From: Monarcha castaneiventris obscurior
Lineage: Eukaryota > Chordata > Aves > Passeriformes > Monarchidae
NCBI GenBank assembly: GCA_026261815.1
Contig: JAMPIT010000350.1
Coordinates: 3,720,001-3,784,000, forward strand
Direction of reading: 5' to 3'
Length of the DNA stretch: 64,000 nt
In this document: positions 51,146 to 60,849 of the stretch, one piece after another
Layout of the letters: each line of letters begins with the position of its first letter
How positions within the stretch are numbered: position 1 is the stretch's first letter
Translations under genes and position numbers: made by a program
The notes under the pieces: generated by a model
The model's input: the letters and a program-made list of their open reading frames with translations, nothing else
Database searches by the model: none
Told to the model about the DNA's origin: nothing

Positions 51146-51151
51146 TTTAAA
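51146..51151 (+). promoter_or_regulatory. TTTAAA element, possible TATA variant
   Basis: TTTAAA in the context CCTCTTTAAAGGCTCC is the only A/T hexamer in the G+C-rich core. If it acts as a TATA variant, transcription would start near 51175-51182, giving a leader of about 215-220 nt and including the upstream ORF. CpG-island promoters usually start at several sites and often lack TATA, so this is a weak inference. Confidence 0.3.
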
Positions 51152-51294
51152 GGCTCCCGGCGCGGCGCGGCACCCGCGCTCCCGGCCCGGCGCGGAGAGC
51201 CGCGGAGCCCGGCAGCGCCGCGGTCTGAGCCGGCCCCGGCCCCGGCGCGGCGGCTCCGCCGCTGCCTCTCGCCCGCCCAGGGGCACCCGCGGTC

Positions 51295-51366
51295 ATGCGA
51301 GGCGGCCGCCCCCGCGCCCGCCCAGCCCGGCGCTGCCCGCCGCCGCTGCCCGCCGCCCCGCGCTGA
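51295..51366 (+). other. Upstream ORF in the GUCY1A2 leader (23 codons)
   Basis: An ATG at 51295 opens 23 codons rich in arginine, proline and alanine and stops at TGA 51364-51366, 30 nt before the GUCY1A2 start codon. It is the only ATG on the + strand between 50562 and the true start, so any leader starting upstream of 51295 must contain it. Its context has G at -3 and C at +4, an adequate rather than strong start. The frame is the same as the main ORF, so its stop also shows that the GUCY1A2 protein cannot begin further upstream in this exon. Whether ribosomes use it is unknown. Confidence 0.6.
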
Positions 51367-51396
51367 GCCCGCCGCCCGCGCCCGGCCCGCGGCACC

Positions 51397-51651
51397 ATGT
51401 CCCGCCGCAAGATCTCGTCAGAGTCCTTCAGCTCGCTGGGCTCCGACTGCCCGGAGACGAGCCCCGAGGAGGAGGGCGAGTGTCCCCTGTCCCGCCTCTG
51501 CTGGAACGGCAGCCGCAGCCCCCCCGGCCCCACCGACACCCCCTTCGCCGCCGCCGCCGCGGCCAGCTCCGGGGCGCGCCGCGCTCCGCGCCGCCGGCGG
51601 GTCAACCTGGACTCGCTGGGCGAGAGCATCCGCCGCCTGACGGCCCCCGCG
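51397..51651 (+). CDS. GUCY1A2: GUCY1A2 coding exon 1 (soluble guanylate cyclase alpha-2), partial
   Basis: This exon encodes the first 85 residues of the alpha-2 subunit of soluble guanylate cyclase. The alpha-2 subunit pairs with beta-1 to form the nitric-oxide-activated enzyme that makes cGMP from GTP; the alpha-2/beta-1 form is known mainly from brain and can be held at membranes or synapses. The start MSRRKISSESFSSLGSD, the acidic PEEEGECPLSRLCWNGSRSP and the end RRRRVNLDSLGESIRRLTAP match the vertebrate alpha-2 N-terminus as I know it. A six-alanine run (residues 51-56) and a basic cluster (61-68) lie between the conserved parts. The alanine tract is shorter than I recall in mammals. 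The H-NOX-like, PAS, coiled-coil and cyclase domains are encoded by later exons outside the window. The start codon has A at -3 (GGCACCATGT), and the same frame is closed by TGA at 51364. The exon ends in phase 0 after GCG. Confidence 0.93.
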
Positions 51652-51657
51652 GTGAGT
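51652..51657 (+). other. GUCY1A2: Splice donor of GUCY1A2 exon 1
   Basis: GTGAGT follows codon 85, giving GCG|GTGAGT, close to the optimal U1-binding donor. The protein match to alpha-2 stops at this point. The frame stays open to 51893, but with low-complexity residues unlike the family. Confidence 0.9.
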
Positions 51658-54600
51658 GCCCCGCGCCCGGCCTCGGCCCCCGCCCGCGCCCGGCCGAGCC
51701 CCGTCGCTGCCCCGTGGGGTCGCGTCCCTGGCGGGGAGGAGGCGGCGGTGCCCGCGCCCCCATCCCAGGCGGGGCCGCTGGAGCCCGCTGCTTCTCCCTG
51801 CCCGCGCCGGCTGCCGGCTGCCAGCCCCGCAAACCTGCGGGAGTACAGCTCCCGGCAGCCCGGTGCTGGAAATCGGGTCGGGAGTCACGCTTAGGCGCAG
51901 CTGCCGCTTTGGCTGGGTTTATAATTTCTGCCGCGTCCCTTTCTGAATGAGAACGAAGTCATAAAGTGCTTATCACTAGTGCTAGCAACGTTTTTGTTTT
52001 AATATATAAAAAGTTACATCTGTATGATGCGTGGTGTGCACGTTGTTCCTTCAACATCGAGGGGATGTGAACTTCGTACATTTGTAGGGCTTCTCTGTAC
52101 TGAATAGCATAAAACAAAGTTCCAGCTAGTGTGTTCGGAAATATTTCAGCAACAGATTTCCCTGTGCCTCCTGGATGCGCAGACATTCCTGACAGATCAG
52201 TTTCTTTAAAGTGGTCTTTGAAATCCACGACTTAATGATTGTCTGGATAGCTATACCTGTAGTTGAGAGTCAGTGACCCATTGTATGCATGTTGTTAAAA
52301 TCAGGAGTGAATTCGGGTAGAGCCCATGAGATATGCTGGTATAATTTGGTAAGACTGAAATCAGTATCTCAAGAGTTCTCGTAGATTAGAGTAAAATAGA
52401 AGGTTTTTCTCCAGCCTTTCTGTTATGATTGTGCTGTGCTCCTGTACATGCATCTGTGATCATCACTAAAATTTCCTCCTCAAGTTTCAGCTGCAACTGT
52501 ATCTTGTTTGGTCAAGGTATCAAGGCATAAAACATTACTTGCAACAAGTAGTCTTAATCTGCAGGACAGCTGTATCTGCTGTTGTGGCATCAGATCATCT
52601 TTTTTCATGTTGTTAGCTCTGGAAATTCCTTATGAGTCTCATCACTATCAGCTCTCAGTTTGCATTGGTTTTAATATACTCTTTTCTTTTTGGAGTTTAA
52701 GTGCTGGACAGGAGTGGACAAGCTGTTTAATGGGAGAAGTTAGTGCATTAAATAGCTAATAGTCATCCAGTTGCAGTTTAGACTTTTCTTTCCCATTGAT
52801 CTTTTACCTCTCCACTGGGAATGTGGTTTTGTAATGCTGATATTAATAGATGATATTTCAGGTGACCTGTCTTGTTTTAGTATATTAAAAAAAAAGAAGC
52901 TATTTAATTTGATAGTAATGCAATTGTATAATTAGAGCATGTGTTACCGAAAATATTTGAAGTATTCAGAAGTAGTTCAGTGCAGTATTTTGAGAAAACC
53001 TTAGTATTTGTGTTTTCCAAGCTTTGACTACCTCCTGTATTATGTTGCTGTAGATGACAATTACAGTTTTACAGATAAGTTGTTGAATTCATTTTTGAAA
53101 TAAACACATTCCTTGAATTAAGACATGAGTAAAACTCATAGATCCAAGTCCTCTTTCCTCCCTACTCTCAGAGAAATTTTGTTTAAGAATGCAAAAATTT
53201 AATCTAACTTGGTTTTGATGTCCCAAACAACAGCTTTTGTGGTTTCCCTGGGAGGTAATTGTAGCAGCCCTCATTGCCAAAAAAATAGGTTATTTTAAAA
53301 TTTTAATGTTATACACGTTACTTAAATTTTCCCCTTTTATCTTGGCATCGTAACTACAGCTTCACTCCCATCTTATACATTTTGGCATAAATTAATGCCA
53401 TTAAGTCAAAGAAGGCTTCTTGTCCTAGTCCTGGTTTAAGAAAAGAACCGGGTCACCTGCCTTTTCATTTTTCACTCAGAGAAACCACTGTTCAGATGCT
53501 TTGTTATTTGATGCTTTCTTACTGAGTTCTGTGACACTGAGTATATGCCTTCATGCAACAAGTCAAGTTGCCATATGTCTAACACTTTGGATCTGATTAT
53601 TTTTTCACATCTACTGATACAGATCAGGAATAACTTTAATTAGAAGTAAAAAACCCCACTTTGCCTATAAAATTGATTGAATAGGACTCATTTATGTTGT
53701 TGGTTAAATTAGAAGGCAAGTTTGAAAGGAGCACTGACAGCTGTTCTTTCTAAACAAAAAGCTCTAGTAGTTTTTGATAGATGTAGATAGATCTTCATTC
53801 CATAATACTATAGATAGGGATCTTGTTAAGTGTATAAACATATTTATGTACATACAAATGTATATACTATATATATCTAGCCTGTAAGGTTTAATGTTTT
53901 CTCTTCAACCATGAATGTAGCAGTTATTTGTCCTCATCCCAAAGTTGAAGGATGCTATAAGTTCCTGATGTTTTTATATTTAGCTGTAGTTTTTTGTGCT
54001 TTCCTTCACCAATGGCTAGGATTGAAGTACTCAGTAAAATACTATTTTGCATTTTCATGGAAGAAAATTTCTGTGTGTGTATTTAATAGTACTGTACCAT
54101 GCAGAGAGTTCTCAGTGGTAGCAGGAACTACTGAGAGCTGCTCTGGGCATGTGGAGAGCCTTGAACAGAGCAGGAAGGAGCATCCAAAGGGCAAAAGAAG
54201 GGTGGACACCCAAGAGGGGTGTCCATAGGGCAGAGCAGCAAGAAGGCTGTACAAATAGGCTGTGTCTTCTGAGTGGTAATGCAAAAATGTATTTGAAATG
54301 TATCTTCTGTGCAATGCGTTCATGAGTACAGCTGTACTGTCAGTTGTAAGAGATTCTGTAGAATGAAATGCAGTAATGAAGTATTTGTGATATATTACAC
54401 TAAAAGATAGCAAAAAAAAAGTTACTGAATTTTTTATCACTTGTAATCTTGGTCTCAATTTTAGCTGAGTGTGACTTTGCACAAACATTACTTTTTGTGG
54501 GACTGGGGGAAAATAGTAAAAAGTGAACCTTGCTGTGTTGCAGCATTGAATCCACCCTATTCTTGTTCCCAGACGAGATTCTAGCACTTTCCAGCACGCA

Positions 54601-57600
54601 TGATTTTCCAACTTTTCTCTTATATTGATTATTGGAGATTTTTTCCTGCAGTAGTTATACTAGAGGAGGTAGGGACCTGATCCTCAATCAGTTTGGGTTC
54701 ATTTTATGTTCCTTGTGGGTTTGTAAATGTTTCCCGACATGCCTGGATGGGTGAAAGATTGCTGCTGTTCATCTGGAACGTGCTCACTGCAAACCCTCTC
54801 TTTTTTGTGAGCCAGAACTAGGAGGATGATAGGGCTCACCTCCCACCAAAACAGCTGTGTATTTTGGGGAAAAGTATGTGGTGATGAGACCTCCATCCAT
54901 ATCCCACCGTTGGCATTCCTGAGTAGTCCGTGCTGGGGAAGGTTAGGGAAGCAGGGTGCACTGGGCAAGGAGGCAGAGCAGCAACAGTGCAAGGAGAGGC
55001 AGCTCTTTTGTCCCAGCTTCACTCAGCAAAATGACTGTGCATGTACTGAACATCTCATCAAGCTGCTGCCCTGCTGCCTCCCCAGTACCACTTTGCTGCG
55101 TAGCCAAGTGCACGGACATCAGGAGGGTGGAGGCACAGCCTGGTGCTGCAGCCTGTAGGGTTGGGGGGCCATGCTCAGCCCCTGAGGGTGAAGGAGATGG
55201 TTGGTGGGACCAGACTTAGCTGCCCAGTGCAGTAAACCCCAGGCTTTGCACACAGCTCTTGTGAGTCCTTCGGCTCATGAGATCCTGGCATCAGTGCTCC
55301 CTGCGTATTGCCCCATGACTGTCTCTGCCCTCTCACAGCCTTTGATCCCTGTGATGTTCCCACAAAGCCGAGTAATTGTGAAGGCAGCTTCTATGCATTC
55401 TAGCATGTTCCTAAATCATGTTCCTGACAGAACACAGATGTGCCTCTGTCCTCCTTCGTCTGAACCGCTGTCAAATGATCTTTGGTTATGCACTCTGATC
55501 AGAGAAATCTGGAGCCAGATCCAGCTGCTCTCAAAACAAACAGTTGCCCTTGTCACTGGGCTCGGTTCAGTTTATTGGAGATAAATAATAAAATGTTGGG
55601 AACTTAATAGGGACCTTGATTTATGACCTTGTTTTTTAGAAATAACTCGGTAATTATATGCACATCACAAGCAAATTTAATGACACATTCTCCTTTTGAT
55701 TCTAGCTTTGTGTGAAATTTCTATATTGTGTTCCATTTTAAAGGATGAATTTTACACCCACAAAGACATAAATTTTGATGAATTATAAGTAGAGAACATG
55801 ATGCTATATGCTATATGTTATCAAAATAATATTTTCTGCCCTTAAGAGCTCTGCTATACAGGAATGGTGTCCTAGCACCAGTTGACATAGCTTGATCCTT
55901 TAAAAGTGCAATTTAGTATCTTACTGAATTCTAGTTCCTTGCAGCAATTTTCACATTTGCTCCAGTTCTGTCTTGACTTGTGTCCAATACCAGGCTGAAA
56001 ATAGAATCAAAATCAGAAAAACATAATTTGTTACTGATTTGAAAAGTCAAATACTCTGCTCCCATCTAAGAGGCACAGACTATCCCTAAAGGAGCTGAGA
56101 GTGACTGGGCATGCATTTAGAGGAGACTCTGTACCCCTAAGCACTGCACGATCTTTCTGGAACACAAGTTACAGCATTAAACTGACTAACACTTCCATTT
56201 GAGTTTATTCTCTGAATGGCCTATGCAATGTATTGCTTATAAAATTAAATGAAAATCACTTCTGTTGTACTTTTCATTTAGAATTATTTCTGCTATTCTT
56301 TAAAGGCCCAGTTGCAAACACACTGAAGTAAGAACACTTTTTTCCTGTTTAACTCAGGAAACTGGCTGCCACCAAATAGTTTGAATTTAAGAATTATCTT
56401 TTTGAATACAGCCCTTTCCCTGACAGTGGGAGAAAAGCGAACATAAAGGCAGTCATTTATGTTAGTGTGTAGGCTATTACTTATGTCACAGAACTACTGT
56501 AACTTCAAAATGCTTAATTGCAAGTGAATCCTCCAGTGAGTGGAGGTGGGGTTTTGGCACTGAAGTAGCAGTGTAGGAGCTTATATCAAACGTGGCTCCA
56601 TCATAAACCTCTGCCACTTAGTCTCCATGAATACTACTCCTTTTACTAGCTTTTTGCTTCTACTCCTTTAACAAGCTGCTGACACTAGCAGGAGAGGTAG
56701 CCAACTGATTTTTGTGTAAGATTTTGGAAAAAATTTGCACAAGTATTCTGAGCTCCTAATAACTTATATTAACACATCGAGTATAGCTAAGCTCTGCTCT
56801 TGCAGAAATGACTTCTGCCTGTCCTTCTGAATGAAATAAGGTAATGCCAAGTGATACCCATATCAGTGCTGTGATGAGCTTATTCACTTAGTAGCCCAAG
56901 CTGGATGAGCTTTACATGAGTAACATCTCAAGAACGTGGGTGTGAAGCATGAAAATGGTGAAGAAAGGCACATTCTATGAGAATCTTCTAATTCCTAATT
57001 TCAGCTGGCAAACAGAATGTTTTTTTTTAAAGTATAATAAAATCAGACTTTTGCCGAGTATCTTTCAACTTAACAGAGACAAAAGTCATTTATACAGAAG
57101 GTCACACAAGCAGTCTGTAGTCAATCAATCTGTTATTTCATAGCCTGGAATAGAGCTGTGATGTCTTAAACAGGAGCATTCTGGAAAATGTCATCAATAT
57201 GAGCATCACAGTGGGTTTTGGTTGTTTGTCTTGTTCAGTAGTTTAACATCTGATGCAAAGAAAATTCAGCCTCAGCAAGTAAAATATTAAAAAAATTATC
57301 TGCACCTGAGGGCCTGCAGCATTGTATGATGAAATTTTATTGAGTGTGAGTTTGAGTATTTGACATCTAACCCTTAGACCAACCACAGTAGTACTGGCTT
57401 TCTTAATGTTTGTGGGGTTCCAGGGAGAATCTTAACTTCCCTGCCATGCTTGGAGAAAACATGTTTTGGAAACATTCCTACGTTGCAGACATGTTTGCTG
57501 CCTGGAAGCAGCGAGCGTGTCCCTGCTGGGGAATAGGCTTGCCCACAGGCAGATCTGACCCGCTGGCTGACAGAGCAGAGCGTGGCAGCACCAGTGGTAA

Positions 57601-58404
57601 TGCCACAAAATTGATCTAAATTGCCTTGCATTCCTCTGCCTCTCCCCTGGCCAAAGTGTGCAGGTGCAAATAGAGAAAGACATAAGGGAGATGAGAATGT
57701 CACGATCATTAATATATGCCCCTATGGAAGCAGTGAGCCCTCACGGCTACATCAAAATGAGCATCAGTGTCCTTCATTTGAAACTGTTAGAGCAGAGCCA
57801 GTTACCACCTCACAGCAGTTGGTTGTACTCTGATAAAATGCATAATGTTAATACAGAGGAAAGCCTTCTCTTTCCTTCTATCTCTTGTGCTAATGTTAAA
57901 GGCTGCTAGGAGGGGCTTTGAGTAAAAGAAATTATTTTTCTTGTTTCCAGATTCTATCTACATGTGTCTGTTTGCCAACTGTCAAACTAAGTTTCAAAAT
58001 TAAGATGAAAAACATCTGTGGTTTCTCCGTAGGTTTTGAAGGGATAAATACCTATGCAGAGCTGCATATGAAATTAGGTCCAGTTACACTGGGGAGATTG
58101 GTTCTTCTTCTATCTCAGCAGAAAAAATTCCCTGAAAATGACTGACATGTAAAGCTTTTCATTTCCTATCAGTCTGCTGGAGTAGCACTGATGATTTTAT
58201 GTAGTAGATATCAGTTGCACTGAAAGATGAACAGGTAGCATTAGCAGTAGATCCTCTATTATATTCTTGCCTACTGAACACATTCTCTCTGCAGCACAGA
58301 ACAGATCTTCTGTCCATTCCAAACCAGGCTGAAATTCAGAGATTAACAAAGTGATCCCAGCTGGTGTTGTAAGGGATAGCACCCTGAGATATTTATCCTT
58401 CCCT
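51658..58404 (+). other. GUCY1A2: GUCY1A2 intron 1, first part
   Basis: Intronic sequence on the GUCY1A2 sense strand. After the CpG island ends near 51900 the DNA becomes AT-rich. No second exon (the family continues with a segment around PQTIQQTLKRTLQYYEHQ) was seen in any + strand frame. An A/T-rich simple stretch at about 53760-53880 contains GATA- and TATA-type repeats. A G+C-richer patch at about 54840-55330 has several unrecognised overlapping frames. No RNA gene was recognised. Confidence 0.75.
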
Positions 58405-58467
58405 GTCAAGGAGTTAGGCTAGATGATCTAATAGGCAATTTCCATCCGTAACGTCTGTGATTCTTCT
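58405..58467 (+). mobile_element. CR1 LINE 3' tail, degraded
   Basis: The words AGGCTAGATGATCTAATAGG, CAATTTCCATCCGTAACG and CTGTGATTCTTC line up with the CR1 end normally reading 'ggactagatgatct...ccttccaacc...attctgtgattct'. Only about 60 bp remain, with many substitutions, so this is an old and very short insertion or a relic. Confidence 0.7.
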
Positions 58468-58622
58468 AGCTGAAAGGCAGCTGGGGATGCAGAACTTAAA
58501 ATTTCTGATTATTATTTAGCTCTGCTTTATTTCTTGCCAGTGTTTGCATTGTTGCCATGAAATAGTATTGGGTAAAATTCTTAATCTCAATGTTATTTAT
58601 GAAATTAAGGGAATTCTCTGAT

Positions 58623-58673
58623 GTACACAAGTATTTCTCTGTGTACTGTACACAAGTATTCCCCAGTGTGTAT
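58623..58673 (+). repeat. 25/26-bp tandem duplication
   Basis: Two adjacent units both begin with GTACACAAGTATT (58623-58647 and 58648-58673) and end in a GTGTACT/GTGTAT-type stretch. The middle differs (TCTCT against CCCCA). It is a simple local duplication in intron 1. Confidence 0.85.
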
Positions 58674-60849
58674 GAACTGAGGAGCAGAATGGTCTCAGGT
58701 TTATCTGCCAGTGGCACTGAGCTCAGGCACTGCACCCTCGCCCGGTCCCGTCTGGATCATCGTGAGCTGTTGCAGGCAGCTTGTTTTGCCTCCAGCTGTC
58801 AGTCATCCTGTCCTGGATCCCCAAACAGTCCACTCCTGGGGATTATGCGTCTTCCTGTCTTGAAACCAAATCTGCTGCTAGTTGTGGAGATCTGCAAGCA
58901 GGGGGTGCTTTCATCTAAAGTACAAACATCTGGAATTGGGAAGTTGGTCTGCATGAAGAAAATATATTTTTAGCTCATACAGAAGCAGTTAATAAATGAG
59001 TGCACCTTAAAATGTTCAGAAGCTAGAGAGCAAAACTATGTTTTTTTCCTGATTGTATTATCAAAAGCACTATTAAACCCCTAAAGATTATTTATTTTTT
59101 AAAATTTCAGATGATTTCTTATGTTGTGATCCTGCTTCTGCATTTCTGATTTCTGTCTGTTCCCTTTCATTCCATTCTTCAGCTACTGGGAATGGGACAG
59201 GGAGGGATGCTGGTTATGCAGGACCTGCTAGAGAGCCTTCCTCCTTTCTGCATCATCAGAACATTGCTAGATGCCAAAGGAGCCTTCTTTTTCAGTTCTG
59301 CTTTTCCCTAGCCGCAGTAATTTCAATGCTTATCTCTCCACTCCTGGCACTGGGGAATGTTGATAAATGTTTGTCTTCAGCTGGAGCCTTGATTCTTTGT
59401 TTACAACTTCTTTAATTCAATAATTTGGTGACCAGAAGGACAGGGAGAGAACAGTTTTTCTCTGCTTACATGATCATGGGGTAAATATTAAAAATACCCA
59501 GACTGAAAATGACTGTTTTGCCATTTATCTTCTTTCGGATGGGCCAGATGCACACCTGCTTGTGTGTGCTTAGAGATCTGCAATCACCTAAGCACAAAGA
59601 CTTGACTAAAATTGGTTTTGAAATATGAAAAAAGAAATGTTTTTCATTAATGACTGATCACCAGCAGTGAAGCTGGCAATTAAAACCTTACATATCTGCT
59701 GAGTTTGTGATTGAACACTTGAAATTTGAAGCATTTAAAACTTTCAGTGTCACAGTGCTGATTTGGCTGGGGTCCACAGCCTCTCCTGCATGCAGGGGTG
59801 TGGATTCCTCTAGGAAGGGCTTTGCAACTCCCCAGGGCACAACAGTGTGGAGGAGTCCCCCGACCTGACGGACATACTTGAAGAAATTCTGATAGAAGCA
59901 AAGTGGTTTCTAGCTGAGCCTGTTATGCTCTTCTGTGCTTCAGCTTCTACATTTAAAATTTTAAGCACTCAAGTTTTTAACAGCATGACTGCTAGAACCC
60001 TTTGGAAGCTCAGCTAGGAGCCACTTAGCTTTTCCAAGGAAAAATCTTTGAAACTTTGTTAGGGTTAAGGAGGAACTGCCTGTTTACCTGGCTGCTCTTT
60101 TGGCAGTGTTCTATACAGCCTCTTTCTTCCCTAATTCCGTCTAGGTATCTTAGGATGCAAAAGGAATGGGATGGAGAATTTGAAACTGCATTTATGTAAA
60201 TTTAGACTGAGTCATCTGGTATACTGTGTGCAGTTCTGTCACCTCAGTGTGGGGTTTGTCTGTCCTTACTTAAACGCTCTAAGATGTCAAAGTCTAAAGC
60301 AATCACTCAATGTCTCTTCTAGACAAAAGAAAGAAATGGGTATTTATAAAGACTGAGTCCTCAGGCATGTATTAGATGCCAACCAGAGGATGAAATGAAT
60401 CACTGTGGGTGCCTGTAGTTGGGCAGATGAGCCCTACCGTTTATTTCCACAGGTGTTGCAATCAAATAAAAGACATTTCAGAGGCAACAGAAAATGGCTA
60501 GGGAATAGGCTAAAATCTCTGTCCTCTGAGAAGATTGGAAAGTTTATCTTTGATTGCCTTAAGAAAGACATTTGTAAGAAGGGACGCAGTTAAAGTGGAA
60601 GTTCTTTCCCCTTTGCCTTGAAAACCAAGGCAATGAAGCTGCAAGAAGAGAAAACTGAACTCAGAAAAAGAAAAAAACCCTGCAGTTTAAACTAGAAAGT
60701 TTTTTCAAAATAAGTTGTCTGAGTTTAAAAACCAGGAAAATTTCAAGTTCATTTAGACAAATATATTCATAAAGATTTTCTCCATTTAGTCATAAAAATA
60801 ATTTTGAGGAACTCCTCTACCTTCAGGGCTTGAACCAGTTTTGCACTAC
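58674..60849 (+). other. GUCY1A2: GUCY1A2 intron 1, middle part
   Basis: No exon, RNA gene or repeat family is recognised. AT-rich stretches with homopolymer runs dominate. Confidence 0.6.

Larger units (their letters stand above)
50560..51900 (+). promoter_or_regulatory. GUCY1A2: CpG island over the GUCY1A2 promoter and exon 1
   Basis: From about 50570 to 51860 the sequence is extremely rich in G+C and keeps a high density of CG dinucleotides, in contrast to the CpG-poor DNA on both sides. It covers the expected promoter, the 5' leader and all of coding exon 1, and ends shortly after the splice donor. Retained CpG implies an unmethylated germline promoter. Long open frames on both strands (up to 463 codons) follow from the absence of AT-rich stop codons and are not genes. 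The transcription start cannot be placed exactly from sequence alone. Confidence 0.9.

Noticed and set aside
50559..51950. 463-codon open frame (and 306-, 165- and 160-codon frames on both strands) across the CpG island
   Set aside because: Open because G+C-rich DNA lacks stop codons. Composition is Gly/Ala/Pro/Arg low-complexity, frames overlap on both strands, and some open at GTG. Only the 85-codon frame from 51397 matches a known protein.
54042..54611. 189-codon - strand frame in intron 1
   Set aside because: Starts at TTG and resembles no known protein. A chance frame is likelier than an antisense gene.
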